Program-made: the position numbers and the translations under genes
Part shown: piece after piece, positions 12,801 through 27,800 of the stretch
How the letters are laid out: each line of letters starts with the position of its first letter
Position numbering within the stretch: the first letter of the stretch is position 1
Notes under the pieces: model-generated
The model's database searches: none
The model's input: the letters and a program-made list of their open reading frames with translations, nothing else
What the model was told of the DNA's origin: nothing
From: Saccoglossus kowalevskii
Taxonomy: Eukaryota; Hemichordata; Enteropneusta; Harrimaniidae
DNA length: 54,568 bases
Direction of reading: 5' to 3'
NCBI RefSeq assembly: GCF_000003605.2
Contig: NW_003125638.1
Location: 1 to 54,568 of the forward strand

Positions 12801-15800
12801 AACGTGATGTTGGTCAGAGACACATTACTTATATTACACTAACGTGATGCTGGTCAAAGACGCATTGCTTATATTACACTAACGTGATGTTGGTCAGATA
12901 CGCATTGCTTATATTACACTAACGTGATGGTGGTCAAAGACGCATTGCTTATATTACACTAAAGTGATGTTGGTCAGAGACACATTGCTTATAATACACT
13001 AACGTGATGCTGGTCAAAGACGCATTGCTTATATTACACTAACGTGATGTTGGTCAGAGACGCATTGCTTATATTACACTAACGTGATGGTGGTCAAAGA
13101 CAAATTGCTTATATTACACTAACGTGATGGTGGTCAAAAACACATTGCTTATATTACACTGACGTGATGGTGGTCAAAGACAAATTGCTTATATTACACG
13201 AATGTGATGGTGGTCAAAGACGCATTGCTTATATTACACTAACGTGATGGTGGTCAAAAACACATTGCTTATATTACAATAACGTGATGGTGGTCAAAGA
13301 CACATTACTTATATTGCACTAACGTGATGGTGGTCAGAAGACACATTGCTTATATTACACTAACGTGATGCTGGTCAAAGACGCATTGCTTAAATTACAC
13401 TAACGTGATGTTGGTCAGAGACGCATTGCTTATATTACACTAACGTGATGGTGGTCAAAGACGCATTGCTTATATTACACTAAAGTGATGTTGGTCAGAG
13501 ACACATTGCTTATATTACACTAAAGTGATGCTGGTCAAAGACGCATTGCTTATATTACACTAACGTGATGTTGGTCAGAGACGCATTGCTTATATTACAC
13601 TAACGTGATGGTGGTCAAAGACAAATTGCTTATATTACACTAACGTGATGGTGGTCAAAGACACATTAATTATATTGCACTAACGTGATGGTGGTCATAG
13701 ACACATTGCTTATATTATACTCCCGTGATGGTGGTCAAAGATACATTACTTATATTACACTAACGTGATGGTGGTCAAAGACAAATTGCTTATATTACAC
13801 TAACGTGATGGTGGTCAAAGACGCATTGCTTATATTACATTAACGTGATGGTGGTCAAAAACACATTGCTTATATTACAATAACGTGATGGTGGTCAAAG
13901 ACACATTACTTATATTACACTGACGTGATGGTGGTCAGAGACACATTGCTTATATTATACTACCGTGATGATGGTCAAAGACACATTGCTTATATTACAC
14001 TAACGTGATTTTGGTTAGAGACACATTGCTTATATTACACTAACGTGATGCTGGTCAAAGACGCATTGTTTATAATTACACTAACGTGATGTTGGTCATA
14101 GACACATTGCTTATATTACACTAACGTGATGCTGGTCAAAGACACATTACTTATATTGCACTAACGTGATGGTGGTCAGAGACACATTGCTTATATTACA
14201 CTAGCGTGATGTTGGTCAGAGACACATTGCTTATTTTATACTAACGTGATGCTGGTCAAAGACGCATTGTTTATAATTACACTAACGTGATGTTGGTCAG
14301 AGACACATTGCTTATATTACACTAACGTGATGCTGGTCAAAGACGCATTGCTTATATTACACTAACGTGATGTTGGTCAGAGACACATTGCTTATATTAC
14401 ACTAACGTGATGCTGGTCTAAGACGCATTGCTTATATTACACTAGCGTGATGTTGGTCAGAGACGCATTGCTTATATTACACTAACGTTATGGTGGTCAA
14501 AGACGCATTGCTTATATTACACTAAAGTGATGTTGGTCAGAGACACATTGCTTATATTACACTAACGTGATGCTGGTCAAAGACGCATTGCTTATATTAC
14601 ACTAACGTGATGTTGGTCAGAGACGCATTGCTTATATTACACTAACGTTATGGTGGTCAAAGACAAATTGCTTATATTATACTAACGTGATGGTGGTCAA
14701 AAACACATTGCTTATATTACACTGACGTGATGGTGGTCAGAGACACATTGCTTATATTACACTAACGTGATGGTGGTCAAAAAAACATTGCTTATATTAC
14801 ACTAACGTGATGGTGGTCAAAGACACATTGCTTTTATTGCACTAACGTGAAGGTGGTCAGAGACACATTGCTTATATTACACTGACGTGATGGTGGTCAA
14901 AGACACATTGCTTATATTGCACTAACGTGATGGTGGTCAGAGACATATTGCTTATATTACACTAACGTGATGTTGGTTAGAGACACATTGCTTATATTAC
15001 ACTAACGTGATGCTGGTCAAAGACGCATTGTTTATAATTACACTAACGTGATGCTGGTCAAAGACAAATTGCTTATATTACACTGACGTGATGGTGGTCA
15101 AAGACACATTGCTTATATTGCACTAACGTGATGGTGGTCAGAGACACATTGCTTATATTATACTACCGTGATGGTGGTCAAAGACACATTACTTATATTA
15201 CACTAACGTGATGGTGGTCAATGACACATCGCTTATATTACACTGACGTGATGGTGGTCAAAGACAAATTGCTTATATTGCACTAACGTGATGGTGGTCA
15301 AAGACGCATTGCTTATATTACATTAACGTGATGGTGGTCAAAAACACATTGCTTATATTACAATAACGTGATGGTGGTCAAAGACACATTACTTATATTG
15401 CTCTAACGTGATGGTGGTCAGAGACACATTGCTTATATTACACTGACGTGATGTTGGTTAGAGACACATTGCTTATATTACACTAACGTGATGCTGGTCA
15501 AAGACGCATTGTTTATAATTACACTAACGTGATGTTGGTCATAGACGCATTGCTTATATTACACTAACGTGATGCTGGTCAAAGACGCATTGCTTATATT
15601 ACACTAACGTGATGTTGGTCAGAGACACATTGCTTATATTACACTAACGTGATGGTGGTCAAAGACAATTGCTTATATTACACTAACGTGATGGTGGTCA
15701 AAACACATTGCTTATATTACACTAACGTGATGGTGGTCAAACACGCATTGCTCATATTACACTGACGTGATGGTGTTCAAAGACACATTGCTTATATTAC

Positions 15801-17230
15801 ACTAACGTGATGGTGGTCAGAGACACATTGCTTATATTACACTAACGTGATGGTGGTCAAAATAACATTGCTTATATTACACTAACGTGATGGTGGTCAA
15901 AGACACATTGCTTATATTGCACTAACGTGAAGGTGGTCAGAGGCACATTGCTTATATTACACTGACATGATGGTGGTCATAGACGCATTGCTTATATTAC
16001 ACTAACGTGATGCTGGTCAAAGACGCATTGCTTATATTACACTAACGTGATGGTGGTCAAAGACACATTGCTTATATTACACTAACGTGATGGTGGTCAA
16101 AAAAACATTGCTTATATTACACTAAAGTGATGGTGGTCAAAAAAACATTGCTTATATTGCACTAACGTGATGGTGGTCAGAGACACATTGCTTATATTAC
16201 ACTGACGTGATGGTGGTCAAAGACACATTGCTTATATTGCACTAACGTGATGGTGGTCAGAGACACATTGCTTATATTATACTACCGTGATGGTGGTCAA
16301 AGACACATTGCTTATATTACACTAACGTGATGGTGGTCAAAGACACATCGCTTATATTACACTGACGTGATGGTGATCAAAGACAAATTGCTTATATTAC
16401 ACTAACGTGATGGTGGTCAAAGACGCATTGCTTATAATACACTAACGTGATGGTGGTCAAAAACACATTGCTTATATTACACTGACGTGATGGTGGTCAA
16501 ACACACGTTGCTCATATTACACTGACGTGATGTTGTTCAAAGACACATTGCTTATATTACACTAACGTGATGGTGGTCAGAGACACATTGCTTATATTAC
16601 ACTAACGTGATGCTGGTCAAAGACGCATTGCTTATATTACACTGACGTGATGGTAGTCAGAAACACATTGCTTATATTACACTAACGTGATGCTGGTCAA
16701 AAACACATTGCTTATATTACACTCAAGTGGTGGTGGTCAAAGACACATTGCTTATATTACACTGACGTGATGCTGGTCAAAGACGCATTGCTTATATTAC
16801 ACTAACATGATGTTGGTCAGAGACGCATTGCTTATATTACACTAACGTGATGGTGGTCAAAGACACATTGCTTATATTACACTGAACGTGATGGTGGTCA
16901 AAAACACATTGCTTATATTACACTGACGTGATGGTGGTCAGAGACACATTGCTTATATTACACTAACGTGATGGTGGTCAAAAAAACATTGCTTATATTA
17001 CACTAACGTGATGGTGGTCAAAGACACATTGCTTATATTGCACTAACGTGAAGGTGGTCAGAGACACATTGCTTATATTACACTGACGAGATGGTGGTCA
17101 AAGACACATTGCTTATATTACACTAACGTGATGGTGGTCAAAGACACATTGCTTATATTACACTAACGTGATGGTGGTCAAAAACACATTGCTTATATTA
17201 CACTGACGTGATGGTGGTCAAAGACACATT
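9830..17230 (+). repeat. B-type satellite block 2
   Basis: The block opens at a one-base insertion (ATTAACACTG at 9,831). It is dominated by GACGCATT, GATGCTGG, GATGTTGGTCAGAG or GTTAGAG, GACAAATT, GTCAAAAAAACATT, GTGAAGGTGG and the 41-bp GTTTATAATT marker monomer (G of that motif at 10,103, 10,865, 11,385, 11,906, 14,068, 14,269, 15,030 and 15,511). Single-base indels are common here, for example near 10,341, 10,415, 10,503, 10,575, 11,131, 13,338, 15,665, 15,700 and 16,883. The A-type blocks, by contrast, keep strict register. Units near 16,640-16,770 are A-like (TGGTAGTCAGAAAC, ACTCAAGTGG). Confidence 0.8.
14269..15029 (+). repeat. 19-monomer, 761-bp higher-order repeat of the B dialect (reference copy)
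   Basis: One period between successive GTTTATAATT marker monomers: 18 units of 40 bp plus one of 41 bp. Order: about nine GTTGG/GCTGG-type units, then GACAAATT, GTCAAAAACAC, CTGACG with GGTCAGAG, GTCAAAAAAAC, GCTTTTATTGC, GTGAAGGTGG, CTGACG, TTGCAC with GGTCAGAG, and GTTGGTTAGAG, back to the marker. The copy at 34,055-34,815 has the same length and nearly the same order. Other marker spacings of 761-765 bp are at 10,103, 39,461 and 40,222. Spacings of 520-562 bp (for example 11,385 to 11,906) are shortened versions that lack part of the GCTGG/GTTGG run. Confidence 0.8.
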
Positions 17231-18790
17231 GCTCATATTACACTAACGTGATGATGGTCAAAGACACATTGCTTATATTACACTAACGTGATGGTGGTCA
17301 AAGACACATTGCTTATATTACACCAACGTGATGGTAGTCAAAGAAACATTGCTTATATTACACTAACGTGATGATGGTCAAAGATACATTGTTTAAATTG
17401 CACTGACGTGATGGTGGTCAAAGACACGCTGCTTATGTTACACTAACATGATAGTGGTCAAAGACACATTGCTTTTATTACATATACGTGATAGTGGTCA
17501 AAAACACATTGCTTATATTACACTAACGTGATGATGGTCAAAGACACATTGCTTATATTACACTAACGTGATGGTGGTCAAAGACACATTGCTTTTATTA
17601 CACTAACGTGATGATGGTCAAAGACACATTGCTTATATTACACTCAAGTGGTGGTGGTCAAAGACACATTTCTTATATTACACTGACGTGATGGTAGTCA
17701 GAAACACATTGCTTATATTACACTAACGTGATGGTGGTCAAAAACACATTGCTTATATTACACCAACGTCATGGTGGTCAAAGACACATTGCTTATATTA
17801 CACCAACGTGATGGTGGTCAAAGACACATTGCTTATATTACACTAACGTGATGATGGTCAAATACACATTGCTTATATTGAACTACCATGATGGTAGTCA
17901 AAGACACATTGCTTATATTACACTAACGTGATGATGGTCAAAGACACATTGCTTATATTATACTGACGTGATAGTGGTCAAAAACACATTGCTTATATTA
18001 CACTAACGTGATGATGGTCAAAGACACATTGCTTATATTACACTAACGTGATTGTGGTCAAAGACACATTGCTTATATTCCACTAACGTGATGGTAGTCA
18101 AAGACACATTGCTTATATTACACTAACGTGATGATGGTCAAAGACACATTGCTTATATTATACTGACGTGATGGTGGTCATAAACACATTGCTTATATTA
18201 CACTAACGTGATGATGGTCAAAGACACATTGCTTATATTACACTAACGTGATGGTGGTCAGAGACACATTGTTTATATTACACTAACGTGATGGTGGTCT
18301 AAGACACATTGCTTATATTACAATAACGTGATGGTGGTCAAAGTCACATTGCTTATATTACACTAACGTGATGATGGTCAAAGACACATTGCTTATATTA
18401 CACCAATGTGATGATGGTCAAAGACACATTGCTTATATTACACTAACGTGATGATGGTCAAAGACACATTGCTTATATTACACTAACGTGATGGTGGTCA
18501 GAGACACATTGTTTATATTACACTAACGTGACGGTGGTCTAAGACACATTGCTTATATTACAATAACGTGATGGTGGTCAGAGACACATTGTTTATATTA
18601 CACTAACGTGATGGTGGTCAAAGACACATTGCTTATATTACACTAACGTGATGGTGGTCAAAGACACATTGCTTATAATATACTAAAGTGATGGTGGTCA
18701 AAGACACATTGCTTATATTACACTAACGTGATGATGGTCAAAGACACATTGCTTATATTACACTAACGTGATTGTGGTCAAAGACACATT
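17230..18790 (+). repeat. A-type satellite block 2
   Basis: A dialect units (GATGATGG, TGGTAGTC, ACACCAACG, ACTCAAGTGG) lie between two B blocks. The first half is a copy of 6,240-7,100. Near 18,241-18,600 the pair GGTCAGAGACACATTGTTT then GTCTAAGAC is repeated at 18,271 and 18,511 (240 bp, 6 units), and GTTT alone again at 18,591. The right edge is marked by GCTTGTATTATACTACCG and a one-base gain (ATTGATTTATATT at about 18,828). Confidence 0.75.
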
Positions 18791-21700
18791 GCTTGTATTA
18801 TACTACCGTGATGGTGGTCAAATACACATTGATTTATATTACACTAACGTGATGGTGGTCAAAGACACATCGCTTATATTACACTGACGTGATGGTGATC
18901 AAAGACAAATTGCTTGTATTACACTAACGTGATGGTGGTCAAAGACGCATTGCTTATAATACACTAACGTGATGGTGGTCAAAAACACATTGCTCATATT
19001 ACACTGACGTGACGGTGGTCAAACACACATTGCTCATATTACACTGACGTGATGGTGTTCAAAGACACATTGCTTATATTACACTAACGTGATGGTGGTC
19101 AGAGACACATTGCTTATATTACACTAACGTGATGGTGGTCAAAAAAACATTGCTTATATTACACTAACGTGATGGTGGTCAAAGACACATTGCTTATATT
19201 GCACTAACGTGAAGGTGGTCAGAGACACATTGCTTATATTACACTGACGTGATGGTGGTCAAAGACACATTGCTTATATTGCACTAACGTGATGGTGGCC
19301 AGAGACATATTGCTTATATTATACTACCGTGATGGTGGTCAAAGACACATTACTTATATTACACTAACGTGATTGTGGTCAAAGACACATCGCTTATATT
19401 ACACTGACGTGATTGTGGTCAAAGACAAATTTCTTATATTACACTAACGTGATGGTGGTCAAAGACGCATTGCTTATATTACACTAAGTTGGTGGTGGTC
19501 AAAAACACATTGCTTATATTACAATAACGTGATGGTGGTCAAAGACGCATTGCTTGTATTACACTAACGTGATGTAGGTCAGAGACACATTGCTTATATT
19601 ACACTAACGTGATGCTGGTCAGAGACGCATTGCTTATATTACACTAACGTGATGGTGGTCAAAGACGCATTGCTTATATTACACTAACGTGATGCTGGTC
19701 AAAGACGCATTGCTTATATTACACTAACGTGATGTTGGTCAGAGACACATTGCTTATATTACACTAACGTGATTCTGGTCAAAGACGCATTGCTTATATT
19801 ACACTAACGTGATGTTGGTCAGAGACACATTGCTTATATTACACTAACGTGATGCTGGTCAATGACGCATTGTTTATATTACACTAACGTGATGTTGGTC
19901 AGAGACGCATTGCTTATATTACACTAACGTGATGCTGGTCAAAGACGCATTGCTTATATTACACTAACATGATGTTGGTCAGAGACGCATTGCTTATATT
20001 ACACTAACGTGATGGTGGTCAAAGACAAATTGCTTATATTACACTAACGTGATGGTTGTCAGAAACACATTGCTTATATTACACTGACGTGATGGTGGTC
20101 AGAGACACATTGCTTATATTACACTAACGTGATGGTGGTCAAAAAAACATTGCTTATATTACACTAACGTGATGGTGGTCAAAGACACATTGCTTATATT
20201 ACACTAACGTGATGGTGGTCAAAGACACATTGCTTATATTGCACTAACGTGAAGGTGGTCAGAGACATATTGCTTATATTATACTACCGTGATGGTGGTC
20301 AAAGACACATTACTTATATTACACTAACGCGATGGTGGTCAAAGACACATCGCTTATATTACACTGACGTGATGGTGGTCAAACACACATTGCTCATATT
20401 ACACTGACGTGATGGTGTTCAAAGACACATTGCTTATATTACACTAACGTGATGGTGGTCAGAGACACATTGCTTATATTACACTAACGTGATGGTGGTC
20501 AAAAAAACATTGCTTATATTAATTACACTAACGTGATGGTGGTCAAACACACATTGCTCATATTACACTGACGTGATGGTGATCAAAGACAAATTGCTTA
20601 TATTACACTAACGTGATGGTGGTCAAAGACGCATTGCTTATAATACACTAACGTGATGGTGGTCAAAAAAACATTGCTTATATTACACTAACGTGATGGT
20701 GGTCAAAGACACATTGCTTATATTGCACTGACGTGATGTTGTTCAAAGACACATTGCTTATATTACACTGACGTGATGCTGGTCATAGACGCATTGCTTA
20801 TATTACACTAACGTGATGCTGGTCAAAGACGCATTGCTTATATTACACTAACGTGATGTTGGTCAGAGACACATTGCTTATATTACACTAACGTGATGCT
20901 GGTCAATGACGCATTGTTTATATTACACTAACGTGATGTTGGTCAGAGACGCATTGCTTATATTACACTAACGTGATGCTGGTCAAAGACGCATTGCTTA
21001 TATTACACTAACATGATGTTGGTCAGAGACGCATTGCTTATATTACACTAACGTGATGGTGGTCAAAGACAAATTGCTTATATTACACTAACGTGATGGT
21101 TGTCAAAAACACATTGCTTATATTACACTGACGTGATGGTGGTCAGAGACACATTGCTTATATTACACTAACGTGATGGTGGTCAAAAAAACATTGCTTA
21201 TATTACACTAACGTGATGGTGGTCAAAGACACATTGCTTATATTGCACTAACGTGAAGGTGGTCAGAGACACATTGCTTATATTACACTGACGTGATGGT
21301 GGTCAAAGACACATTGCTTATATTACACTAACGTGATGGTGGTCAAAGACGCATTGCTTATAATACACTAACGTGATGGTGGTCAAAAACACATTGCTTA
21401 TATTACACTGACGTGATGGTGGTCAAACACACATTGCTCATATTACACTGACGTGATGGTGTTCAAAGACACATTGCTTATATTACACTAACGTGATGGT
21501 GGTCAGAGACACATTGCTTATATTACACTAACGTGATGGTGGTCAAAAAAACATTGCTTATATTAATTACACTAACGTGATGGTGGTCAAAGACAGATTG
21601 CTTATTTTGCACTAACGTGAAGGTGGTCAGAGACACATTGCTTATAATTACACTGACGTGATGGTGGTCAGAGACGCATTGCTTATATTACACTAACGTG

Positions 21701-23825
21701 ATGCTGGTCAAAGACGCATTGCTTATATTACACTAACGTGATGTTGGTCAGAGACACATTGCTTATATTACACTAACGTGATGGTGGTCAAAGACAAATT
21801 GCATATATTACACTAACGTGATGGTGGTCAAAAACACATTGCTTATATTACACTGACGTGATGGTGGTCAAAGACGCATTGCTTATATTACACTAACGTG
21901 ATGTTGGTCAGAGACACATTGCTTATATTACACTTACGTGATGCTGGTCAAAGACACATTGCTTTTATTGCACTAACGTGAAGGTGGTCAGAGACACATT
22001 GCTTATATTACACTGACGTGATGGTGGTCAAAGACACATTGCTTATATTGCACTAACGTGATGGTGGTCAGAGACATATTGCTTATATTATACTACCGTG
22101 ATGGCGGTCAAAGACACATTACTTATATTACACTAACGTGATGGTGGTCAAAGACACATCGCTTATATTACACTGACGTGATGGTGGTAAAAGACAAATT
22201 GCTTATATTACACTAACGTGATGGTGGTCAAAGACGCATTGCTTATATTACATTAACGTGATGGTGGTCAAAAACACATTGCTTATATTACAATAACGTG
22301 ATGGTGGTCAAAGAACATTACTTATATTGCACTAACGTGATGGTGGTCAGAGACACATTGCTTATATTATACTAACGTGATGGTGGTCAAAGACACATTA
22401 CTTATATTACACTAACGTGATGGTGGTCAAAGACACATCGCTTATATTACACTGACGTGATGGTGGTCAAAGACAAATTGCTTATATTACACTAACGTGA
22501 TGGTGGTCAAAGACGCATTGCTTATATGACATTAACGTGATGGTGGTCAAAAACACATTGCTTATATTACAATAACGTGATGGTGGTCAAAGACACATTA
22601 CTTATATTGCACTAACGTGATGGTGGTCAGAGACACATTGCTTATATTACACTAACGTGATGCTGGTTAGAGACACATTGCTTATATTTCACTAACGTGA
22701 TGTTGGTCAGAGACGCATTGCTTATATTACACTAACGTGATGGTGGTCAAAGACGCATTGCTTATATTACACTAAAGTGATGTTGGTCAGAGACACATTG
22801 CTTATATTACACTAACGTGATGCTGGTCAAAGACGCATTGCTTATATTACACTAACGTGATGTTGGTCAGAGACGCATTGCTTATATTACACTGACGTGA
22901 TGGTGGTCAAAGACAAATTGCTTATATTACACTAACGTGATGGTTGTCAAAAACACATTGCTTATATTACACTAACGTGTTGGTGGTCAAAAACACATTG
23001 CTTATATTACAATAACGGTGATGGTGGTCAAAGACAAATTCCTTATATTACACTAACGTGATGGTGGTCAGAGACACATTGCATATATTACACTAACGTG
23101 ATGTTGGTCAGAGACACATTGCTAATATTACTCTGACGTGATGCTGGTCAAAGACGCATTGCTTTTATTACACTAACGTGATGTTGGTCAGAGACGCATT
23201 GCTTATATTACACTAACGTGATGCTGGTCAAAGACACATTGCTTTATATTACACTAACGTGATGGTGGTCAAAAACACATTGCTTATATTACACTGACGT
23301 GATGGTGATCAAACACACGTTGCTCATATTACTCTGACGTGATGTTGTTCAAAGACACATTGCTTATATTACACTAACGTGATGGTGGTCAGAGACACAT
23401 TGCTTATATTACACTAACGTGATGGTGGTCAGAGACACATTGCTTATATTACACTAACGTGATGGTGGTCAAAAAAACATTGCTTATATTACACTAACGT
23501 GATGGTGGTCAAAGACACATTGCTTATATTGCACTAACGTGAAGGTGGTCAGAGACACATTGCTTATATTACACTGACGAGATGGTGGTCAAAGACACAT
23601 TGCCTATATAACACTAACGTGATGGTGGTCAAAGACGCATTGCTTATAATACACTAACGTGATGGTGGTCATAAACACATTGCTTATATTACACTGACGT
23701 GATGGTGGTCAAAGACACGTTGCTCATATTACACTGACGTGATGGTGTTCAAAGACACATTGCTTATATTACACTAACGTGATGGTGGTCAGAGACACAT
23801 TGCTTATATTACACCAACGTGATGG
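18790..23825 (+). repeat. B-type satellite block 3
   Basis: B dialect without the 41-bp GTTTATAATT marker. It includes the GTGATCAAAG subtype (18,880-19,070, 20,580 and 23,300), the CGGTGATGG insertion shared with 641 (here 23,013), and a 1,044-bp near-tandem duplication. One-base gains occur at about 21,637 (GCTTATAATTACAC), 23,013 and 23,241, and a loss at about 22,313. The block ends at GGTCAACACACATT (minus one base) at about 23,830. Confidence 0.75.
19800..21592 (+). repeat. 1,044-bp near-tandem duplication carrying 44-bp monomers
   Basis: The rare GCTGGTCAATGACGC (starting within 19,851 and 20,895), AACATGATGTTGG and GATGGTTGTC repeat at an offset of exactly 1,044 bp. So do the two 44-bp monomers at 20,505-20,548 and 21,549-21,592, each with four extra bases (TATTAATTACAC). 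25 units of 40 bp plus one of 44 bp gives 1,044. Similarity is patchy in the middle (about 20,230-20,360 against 21,275-21,400), so conversion has acted since duplication. Confidence 0.8.
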
Positions 23826-24840
23826 TGGTCAACACACATTGCTTATATTACACTAACGTGATGATGGTCAAAGACACATTGCTTATATTACACTAACGTG
23901 GTGGTAGTCAAAGACTCATTGCTTATATTACACTAACGTGATGATGGTCAAAGACACATTGCTTATATTATACTGACGTGATGGTGGTCAAAAACACATT
24001 GCTTATATTACACTAACGTGATAATGGTCAAAGACACATTGCTTATATTACACTAACGTGATGGTGGTCAAAGACACATTGCTTATATTACACTAACGTG
24101 ATGGTGGTCAAAGTCACATTGCTTATATTACACCAACGTGATGGTGGTCAAAGACACATTGCTTATATTGCACTAACGTGATGGTGGTCAAAGACACTTT
24201 GCTTATATTACACTGACGCGATGGTGGTCAAAGACACATTGCTTATATTACACTAACGTGATGGTGGTCAAAGACACATTGCTTATATTACACTAACGTT
24301 ACTGTGGTCAAAAACACATTGCTCATATTACACTGACGTGATGGTGGTCAAAAACACATTGCTTATATTACACTAACGTGATGATGGTCAAAGACACATT
24401 GCTTATATTACACTAACGTGATGGTGGTCAAAGACACATTGCTTATAATACACTAACGTGATGGTGGTCAAAGACACATTGCTTATATTACACTAATGTG
24501 ATGATGGTCAAAGACACATTGCTTATATTACACTAACGTGATGGTGGTCAAAGACACATTGCTTTTATTACACTAACGTGATGATGGTCAAAGACGCATT
24601 GCTTATATTACACTAACGTGATGGTGGTCAGAGACACATTGCTTACATTACACTAACGTGATGGTAGTCAAAGACACATTGCTTATATTACACTAACGTG
24701 ATGATGGTCAAAGACACATTTCTTATATTACACTGACGTGATTGTGGTCAAAGACACATTGCTTGTATTAAGCTGACGTGATGGTGGTCATAGACACATT
24801 GCTTATATTATACTACCATGATGGTGGTCAAAGACACGTT
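23825..24840 (+). repeat. A-type satellite block 3
   Basis: About 1 kb of A units (GATGATGG, TGGTAGTC, AAAGTCACATT, ACACTTTGC with CTGACGCG, GTTACTGTGG with GCTCAT). It ends with the rare GCTTGTATTAAGC module at 24,771 and CTACCATGATGG near 24,822. The series resembles 3,840-4,330 and 43,780-44,180. Confidence 0.75.
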
Positions 24841-27800
24841 GCTTATATTACACTAACGTGATGGTGGTCAAAGACACATCGCTTATATTACACTGACGTG
24901 ATGGTGGTCAAAGACAAATTGCTTATATTACACTAACGTGATGGTGGTCAAAGACGCATTGCTTATATTACATTAACGTGATGGTGGTCAAAAACACATT
25001 GCTTATATTACAATAACGTGATGGTGGTCAAAGACACATTCCTTATATTGCACTAACGTGATGGTGGTCAGAGACACATTGCTTATATTACACTAACGTG
25101 ATTTTGGTTAGAGACACATTGCTTATATTACACTAACGTGATGCTGGTCAAAGACGCATTGTTTATAATTACACTAACGTGATGTTGGTCATAGACGCAT
25201 TGCTTATATTACACTAACGTGATGCTGGTCAAAGACGCATTGCTTATATTACACTAACGTGATGTTGGTCAGAGACACATTGCTTATATTACACTAACGT
25301 GATGCTGGTCAAAGACGCATTGCTTATATTACACTAACGTGATGTTGGTCAGAGACGCATTGCTTATATTACACTAACGTGATGGTGGTCAGAGACATAT
25401 TGCTTATATTATACTACCGTGATGGTGGTCAAAGACACATTACTTATATTACACTAACGTGATGGTCGTCAAGGACACATCGCTTATATTACACTGACGT
25501 GATGGTGGTCAAAGACAAATTGCTTATATTACACTAACGTGATGGTGGTCAAAGACGCATTGCTTATATTACACTAACGTGATGGTGGTCAAAAACACAT
25601 TGCTTATAATACAATAACGTGATGGTGGTCAAAGACACATTACTTATATTGCACTAACGTGATGGTGGTCAGAGGCACATTGCTTATATTACACTAACGT
25701 GATGTTGGTCAGAGACACATTGCTTATATTACACTAACGTGATGCTGGTCAAAGACTCATTGTTTATAATTACTCTAACGTGATGTTGGTCAGAGACGCA
25801 TTGCTTATATTACACTAACGTGATGCTGGTCAAAGACGCATTGCTTATAATTACACTAACGTTATGCTGGTCAAAGACAAATTGCTTATATTACACTGAC
25901 GTGATGGTGGTCAAAGACACATTAATTATATTGCGTTAACGTGATGGTGGTCAGAGACACATTGCTTATATTATACTCCCGTGATGGTGGTCAAAGACAC
26001 ATTACTTATATTACACTAACGTAATGGTGGTCAAAGACACATCGCTTATATTACACTGACGTGATGGTGGTCAAAGACAAATTGCTTATATTACACTAAC
26101 GTGATGGTGGTCAAAGACGCATTGCTTATATGACATTAACGTGATGGTGGTCAAAAACACATTGCTTATATTACAATAACGTGATGGTGGTCAAAGACAC
26201 ATTACTTATATTGCACTAACGTGATGGTGGTCAGAGACACATTGCTTATATTACACTAACGTGATTTTGGTTAGAGACACATTGCTTATATTACACTAAC
26301 GTGATGCTGGTCAAAGACGCATTGTTTATAATTACACTAACGTGATGTTGGTCATAGACGCATTGCTTATATTACACTAACGTGATGCTGGTCAAAGACG
26401 CATTGCTTATATTACACTAACGTGATGTTGGTAGGAGACACATTGCTTATATTACACTAACGTGATGCTGGTCAAAGACGCATTGCTTATATTACACTAA
26501 CGTGATGTTGGTCAGAGACGCATTGCTTATATTACACTAACGTGATGGTGGTCAAAGACGCATTGCTTATATTACACTAAAGTGATGTTGGTCAGAGACA
26601 CATTGCTTATATTACACTAACGTGATGGTGGTCAGAGACATATTGCTTATATTATACTACCGTGATGGTGGTCAAAGACACATTACTTATATTACACTAA
26701 CGTGATGGTGGTCAAAGACACATCGCTTATATTACACTGACGTGATGGTGGTCAAAGACAAATTGCTTATATTACACTAACGTGATGGTGGTCAAAGACG
26801 CATTGCTTATGTTACACTAACGTGATGGTGGTCAAAAACACATTGCTTATATTACAATAACGTGATGGTGGTCAAAGACACATTACTTATATTGCACTAA
26901 CGTGATGGTGGTCAGAGGCACATTGCTTATATTACACTAACGTGATGTTGGTCAGAGACACATTGCATATATTACACTAACGTGATGCTGGTCAAAGACG
27001 CATTGTTTATAATTACACTAACGTGATGTTGGTCAGAGACGCATTGCTTATATTACACTAACGTGATGCTGGTCAAAGACGCATTGCTTATATTACACTA
27101 ACGTGATGTTGGTCAGAGACACATTGCTTATATTACACTAACGTGATGCTGGTCAAAGACGCATTGCTTATATTACACTAACGTGATGTTGGTCAGAGAC
27201 GCATTGCTTATATTACACTAACGTGATGGTGGTCAAAGACGCATTGCTTATATTACACTAAAGTGATGTTGGTCAGAGACACATTGCTTATATTACACTA
27301 ACGTGATGCTGGTGAAAGACGCATTGCTTATATTACACTAACGTGATGTTGGTCAGAGACGCATTGCTTATATTACACTAACGTGATGGTGGTCAAAAAC
27401 ACATTGCTTATATTACACTGACCAGATGGCGGTCAAAGACCCTTTGCTTACATTACACTAACGTGATGTTGGTCAAAGACACATTGCTTATATTACACTT
27501 ACGTGATGGTGGTCACAAAACCATTGCTTATATTACACTACCGTAATGGTGGTCAACGACACATTGCATTTATTGCACTAGCGTGAAGGTGGTCAGAGAC
27601 ACATTGCTTATATTACCCTAACGTGATGCTGGTCAAAGACGCATTGCTTATATTACACTAACGTGATGTTGGTCAAAATCACATTGCTTATATTACACTG
27701 ACGTGATGGTGGTCAGAGACACATTGCTTATATTACACTAACGTGATGGTGGTCAAAGACAAATTGCTTATATTACACTAACGTGATGGTGGTCAAAGAC

